A stretch of 64,000 bases of DNA from Prunella strophiata (lineage: Eukaryota; Chordata; Aves; Passeriformes; Prunellidae), in NCBI GenBank assembly GCA_036583965.1, contig JAZBQD010000015.1, positions 69,108,330-69,172,329 of the forward strand. The letters are read 5' to 3'. A program made the position numbers and the translations under genes. Below the pieces are notes generated by a model that saw only the letters and a list, made by a program, of their open reading frames with translations, was not told the DNA's origin and searched no databases. Below, piece after piece: positions 63,117 to 64,000 of this stretch. The stretch's first letter is position 1; every line of letters begins with the position of its first letter.

Positions 63117-64000
63117 CAAAAAATAAAAGGCACTGAATAAAGTATAAATTTTCAAAATGGAAAGAAATGGATATTTGTGCTGGGGTATCTTCACTCTAGT
63201 GCATTCAGAGGTGATCTAGAAAGTGATTGGATACAAAGAAAGTAGTATGAAGGGTAAAAGGAGAAGCTGATTGAACACCATTGCAGAAGATTTCTTATAA
63301 TAAAAAAAGATTACCAATAAAAAATCAGAATAAATTCTGTTTTAGTAAAGGAAATTAATGAGGGGGAAAAAAATCCAGAAGATCCCTAATTGATGAGTTG
63401 TAAAGCAGCTGCTACCACTCAGGAAAGATTTTGTAGTTATAATCCATAGATCTAAGGCAATATCAGGGTTGATGCTAATCAAACAGGGACTAGGGTGTTG
63501 GGCATCCTCTTGAAAAGTACAGAGAACTGCCATACAGGCAGTTTTTATTCCCATCATTTCCTAATCAATGTGGTTGACTGAGAAAAGGAACAGAAAAATG
63601 GGACAAGCAGGAACCATCTGCTCAACCAACAAGATGCTCTACATACCAACACTCTGCAACTTATAAAAGACATGACTCTGTGAAAACATGATAGTCAGGA
63701 GAGACATAAAGAAGTTGAATGTAGAATGATGATTAAATTTTGTCATAATACCCGAACTAGAAGGAAGCAAATGAACACATATTTTGACTGTACCTTCCAT
63801 ACTGAACAGTGAAATCAATTGTCAAAAGATCTCGTTGATGGAAATGGGTTCAGGAAACAAGCTCACTTAGACAGATGCATGACTATAAAGTGTGCTGGCT
63901 CTACTGTCCCCTTTATTGCTAACTGCTGTCCCATGTCAGAGGGAAAATACACAACTCTGGAGTTTTAATCTAGCACACAACAGCTGATTTTGCAAGTTTT

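Larger units (their letters stand above)
49611..64000. other. Intergenic DNA upstream of VWC2, no gene recognised
   Basis: This 14.4-kb stretch is AT-rich and has no recognised exon, RNA gene or conserved protein domain on either strand. The longest open frames are about 125 codons (52179-52556, +) and look like chance frames in a locally GC-richer patch. It contains a solo LTR (53526-54090), two CR1 tails (about 57715-57766 and 58405-58495), an 80-bp tandem duplication (51662-51790), a TTTA repeat and several homopolymers. In mammals VWC2 is flanked upstream by a large gene-poor interval, which fits. Confidence 0.7.

Overview
The window is vertebrate nuclear DNA, almost certainly avian. Introns and intergenic DNA are large and AT-rich. 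There are several CR1 LINE fragments (the dominant bird retroposon) and solo LTR sequence of an endogenous-retrovirus type that is abundant in songbird genomes. A passerine is the best guess from that LTR family, but species cannot be fixed from sequence alone. There is no bacterial, organellar or CRISPR-like content.

I can support one protein-coding gene: VWC2 (brorin), a secreted BMP antagonist of the chordin/VWC family, on the minus strand. Its first coding exon (47279-47992) encodes the signal peptide, a charged low-complexity linker, the complete first VWC domain and the start of the second. After a 6.6-kb intron, the next exon (40524-40654) encodes the rest of the second VWC domain. The last exon is not seen and should lie beyond the left edge, so positions 1-40523 read as intron. 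A short leader with several upstream AUGs precedes the start codon. A strong CpG island at about 48.9-49.6 kb is the likely promoter and first-exon region. From 49.6 kb to the right edge I see only intergenic DNA with repeats.

The main oddity is a one-base insertion in the second coding exon near 40636. It throws the reading frame to a stop after three codons, although both splice sites and the downstream reading frame are otherwise intact. This is either an assembly error or a real truncating allele. Other points worth a look are the dense upstream AUGs just before the VWC2 start, a 12-G tract abutting a perfect splice-donor motif, an 80-bp tandem duplication, and three stretches rich in homeodomain-like motifs that look like candidate conserved noncoding elements. 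I found no convincing new biological system. Nearly all other open frames of 60-280 codons behave like chance or GC-driven frames.
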